From CAYQUC01 sp964514215 (GTDB lineage Bacteria; Pseudomonadota; Gammaproteobacteria; UBA6429; Thiohalophilaceae), in NCBI GenBank assembly GCA_964514215.1, contig CAZEPW010000094.1, positions 1 to 7,828 on the forward strand: 7,828 nt of DNA, given 5' to 3'. The notes under the pieces were generated by a model. The model made no database searches. It was not told the DNA's origin and saw only the letters and a program-made list of their open reading frames with translations. Shown piece by piece: positions 6,490 to 7,828 of this stretch. The stretch's first letter is position 1. Every line of letters starts with the position of its first letter. The translations under genes were made by a program, and so were the position numbers.

Positions 6490-7278
6490 TTAATTAAACT
6501 TAACAGAAAAAGAGGGTGATTCTGCTAGTGTCGCTTTTAAACCTTGTTGTAAGGCTTGGGTATTCATCGCGCTTTTATAAACGGTTATTCCCGGAATATT
6601 TAATGAATGATTTTTATCGATACAAAAACCAATGGTATGAATCTCTACCGGCGATGATTTTGAAATTTCAGATACTAGACTTAATGGATCTTCACCTTCA
6701 TTAGCCTGACCATCGGTCACCACCACTAATTGATAGCGACCATAACCTAATTGCTTTTTGGCTTGTTTGGTTAAATTAATATATGCAATTTTCATTGCCG
6801 ATTTAAGTGGTGTGCCGCCACCAACACTCACCGCTTTAATTTGGCTATTAAATGCGTCGCGGTTTTGTAAGCTCAAGGGCACCCGTTCTGTAATACCCTT
6901 GGCATCAAATGCTAAAAAGCCTAAGTTGGTATCGGCAGATACTATTTTACTAAAAACTTGTAGGGCATTTTGTGCTGCAAGGTATTTTGGTTTGCCATTT
7001 GAACAACCAGCGCTTGCCATGCTGCCCGAACCATCAAACACCACATAAATATTGTCGGCTACTAAATTTTTAGACAATGCTTGTTCATCCTGATCAATAT
7101 AAGGCCATGTTGTTGTCACATCATCCTGAGTTGACGTTGATTGCTGCATTATTGGTTCACTCGTAACAGCTGGCGGATGTTTATTCGATTGATCACACGA
7201 TGTTAACAAGCTGACACTTGCAAGCGTGGCAATAAATACCAGTGACGAGTTTAATTTATTTCCATATTGCTGTTTCAT
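6490..7278 (-). CDS. von Willebrand factor A (VWA) domain lipoprotein
   Basis: A 262-residue lipoprotein with a VWA domain, a metal-dependent protein-binding fold. The signal peptide ends in the lipobox L25-T26-S27-C28, and the residue after the lipidated Cys is Asp (D29), which in enterobacteria retains lipoproteins in the inner membrane. A polar linker (about 30-70) leads to the VWA domain (about 75-255). The MIDAS residues are all present: DGSGS (D82, S84, S86), T156 in GGGTPL, and D189 in VVVTDG. C92 and C219 could form a disulfide. The ATG at 7276-7278 is chosen because a consensus AAGGAG ends 5 nt before it; a GTG two codons upstream (7282-7284) overlaps that ribosome binding site and is an unlikely start. 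It is 16 bp after the OmpA-like gene stop and 7 bp before the fusion gene, so it is co-transcribed with both and may recruit one of their products. The binding partner is unknown. Confidence 0.92.
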   Translation of the reverse strand: MKQQYGNKLNSSLVFIATLASVSLLTSCDQSNKHPPAVTSEPIMQQSTSTQDDVTTTWPYIDQDEQALSKNLVADNIYVVFDGSGSMASAGCSNGKPKYLAAQNALQVFSKIVSADTNLGFLAFDAKGITERVPLSLQNRDAFNSQIKAVSVGGGTPLKSAMKIAYINLTKQAKKQLGYGRYQLVVVTDGQANEGEDPLSLVSEISKSSPVEIHTIGFCIDKNHSLNIPGITVYKSAMNTQALQQGLKATLAESPSFSVKFN

Positions 7279-7283
7279 ATACA

Positions 7284-7289
7284 CTCCTT
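7284..7289 (-). promoter_or_regulatory. Shine-Dalgarno sequence deciding the start of the VWA lipoprotein
   Basis: Minus-strand AAGGAG lies 5 nt before the ATG at 7276-7278. It overlaps a GTG at 7282-7284 that would otherwise add two residues (MY), so it argues for the ATG start. Confidence 0.8.
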
Positions 7290-7294
7290 ATATA

Positions 7295-7828
7295 TTATAA
7301 CGGCTGGAATACATCGGATTCAGCTTCAATTTGAATAATGCGAAATTGCACTCGCATATTATTCAACCATTCCTGTTTGGTTTTTGGTGCGCAAGGTTCC
7401 GAACCACACATACCACTTAGGGGTGAGTTAATCCCATGACCAACCACTGCAAATTGCGATAAATCCAATTGAATCTGTTTTTGTTTGGCGTAGCGAATAA
7501 TATTGTCACGCACCGCACTAGCACGCGTTAAACTTAAATTTTTGGCTGATTGTTTAATTTGGCGTAACACTAAATTTGGACTACCGGCTTTTTTCTTTTT
7601 TAAATACCCTAATGGATCACTATGGCCTTCAACAGTAATAATCGCACCACCGTAAGTGGATGCTAATTTTATAACGCGATCAAAAGAATCTTGATATAAA
7701 TCCGCTGAAAACTGTTTTTGATTGGGTTTAAAATACACTTCGAATGAAAACAGAGTGCCTTCACCTAAAGTACCTTGTTGTTGACGCTTGGTGATAATTT
7801 TAGTCACTTTGTCTTTTTTAAAGTGTGC
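7295..7828 (-). CDS. OmpA-family (peptidoglycan-binding) protein, 5' partial
   Basis: C-terminal 177 codons of an envelope protein carrying an OmpA-C domain, which normally binds the diaminopimelate of peptidoglycan in the periplasm. The frame stays open to the window edge (AHFKKDK precedes a GTG at 7805-7807 that has no Shine-Dalgarno sequence), so the gene probably begins upstream and its signal peptide is not seen. In visible numbering, FSFEVYFKPNQKQF (27-40) is the first strand, VEGHSD (66-71) holds the conserved Asp, LSLTRASAV (98-106) holds the conserved Arg, and NMRVQFRI (157-164) corresponds to the usual NRRVEF end. A lysine-rich insertion of roughly 15 residues separates GHSD from the LSxxRA helix, and a Cys pair in CGSEPC (141-146) suggests a small disulfide loop in the oxidising periplasm. 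The gene ends 16 bp before the VWA lipoprotein ATG, so it appears to be the first visible gene of the same operon. Domain identity is firm; the whole-protein architecture is unknown. Confidence 0.87.
   Translation of the reverse strand, partial: AHFKKDKVTKIITKRQQQGTLGEGTLFSFEVYFKPNQKQFSADLYQDSFDRVIKLASTYGGAIITVEGHSDPLGYLKKKKAGSPNLVLRQIKQSAKNLSLTRASAVRDNIIRYAKQKQIQLDLSQFAVVGHGINSPLSGMCGSEPCAPKTKQEWLNNMRVQFRIIQIEAESDVFQPL

Noticed and set aside
7282..7284. GTG as the start of the VWA lipoprotein
   Set aside because: It overlaps the consensus AAGGAG, which is correctly spaced for the ATG at 7276-7278.
7805..7807. GTG as the true start of the OmpA-like gene
   Set aside because: The frame continues open to the window edge, there is no Shine-Dalgarno sequence, and starting here would leave no signal peptide for a periplasmic domain.

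Overview
The window is a single, densely packed run of eight genes, all on the minus strand and so transcribed from the right end to the left end. The DNA is AT-rich. Lipoprotein and Sec signals, OmpA-type peptidoglycan-binding domains and periplasmic binding proteins indicate a diderm (Gram-negative) bacterium. Protein style suggests a low-GC gammaproteobacterium, but that is an inference and no marker gene is present. Both ends are cut: the first gene lacks its 5' end and the last lacks its 3' end, so the operon promoter and terminator lie outside the window.

In transcription order: (1) an OmpA-C family protein (5' partial, 7295-7828); (2) a von Willebrand factor A lipoprotein with an intact MIDAS metal site (6490-7278); (3) an unusual fusion of a membrane-anchored NitT/TauT-type solute-binding domain to an OmpA-like domain (4911-6482); (4) a two-helix membrane hairpin followed by long cytoplasmic helices (4107-4910); (5) a TelA-family ('toxic anion resistance') protein (2869-4089); (6) a secreted solute-binding protein resembling the putative urea / urea-carboxylase-region type (1758-2798); (7) its ABC permease (903-1736); (8) its ABC ATPase (1-906, 3' partial).

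Gaps between genes are 0-21 bp or short overlaps, except for 70 bp ahead of gene 6, so one transcript is likely, perhaps with an internal start in that gap. Three parts can be seen. Genes 6-8 form an ordinary nitrate/taurine/urea-type ABC importer. Genes 4-5 resemble the XpaC-YaaN/TelA pairing of Firmicutes in layout. Genes 1-3 are envelope proteins that can contact peptidoglycan and bind a ligand or a metal-dependent partner. My reading, an inference, is an envelope-spanning sensing or scaffold system coupled to solute uptake: the anchored binding protein and the lipoprotein act in the periplasm, the hairpin protein and TelA act at the cytoplasmic face, and the importer handles the ligand. 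No tellurite-resistance (ter) genes, urea-degrading genes, mobile elements, RNA genes or CRISPR arrays are visible.
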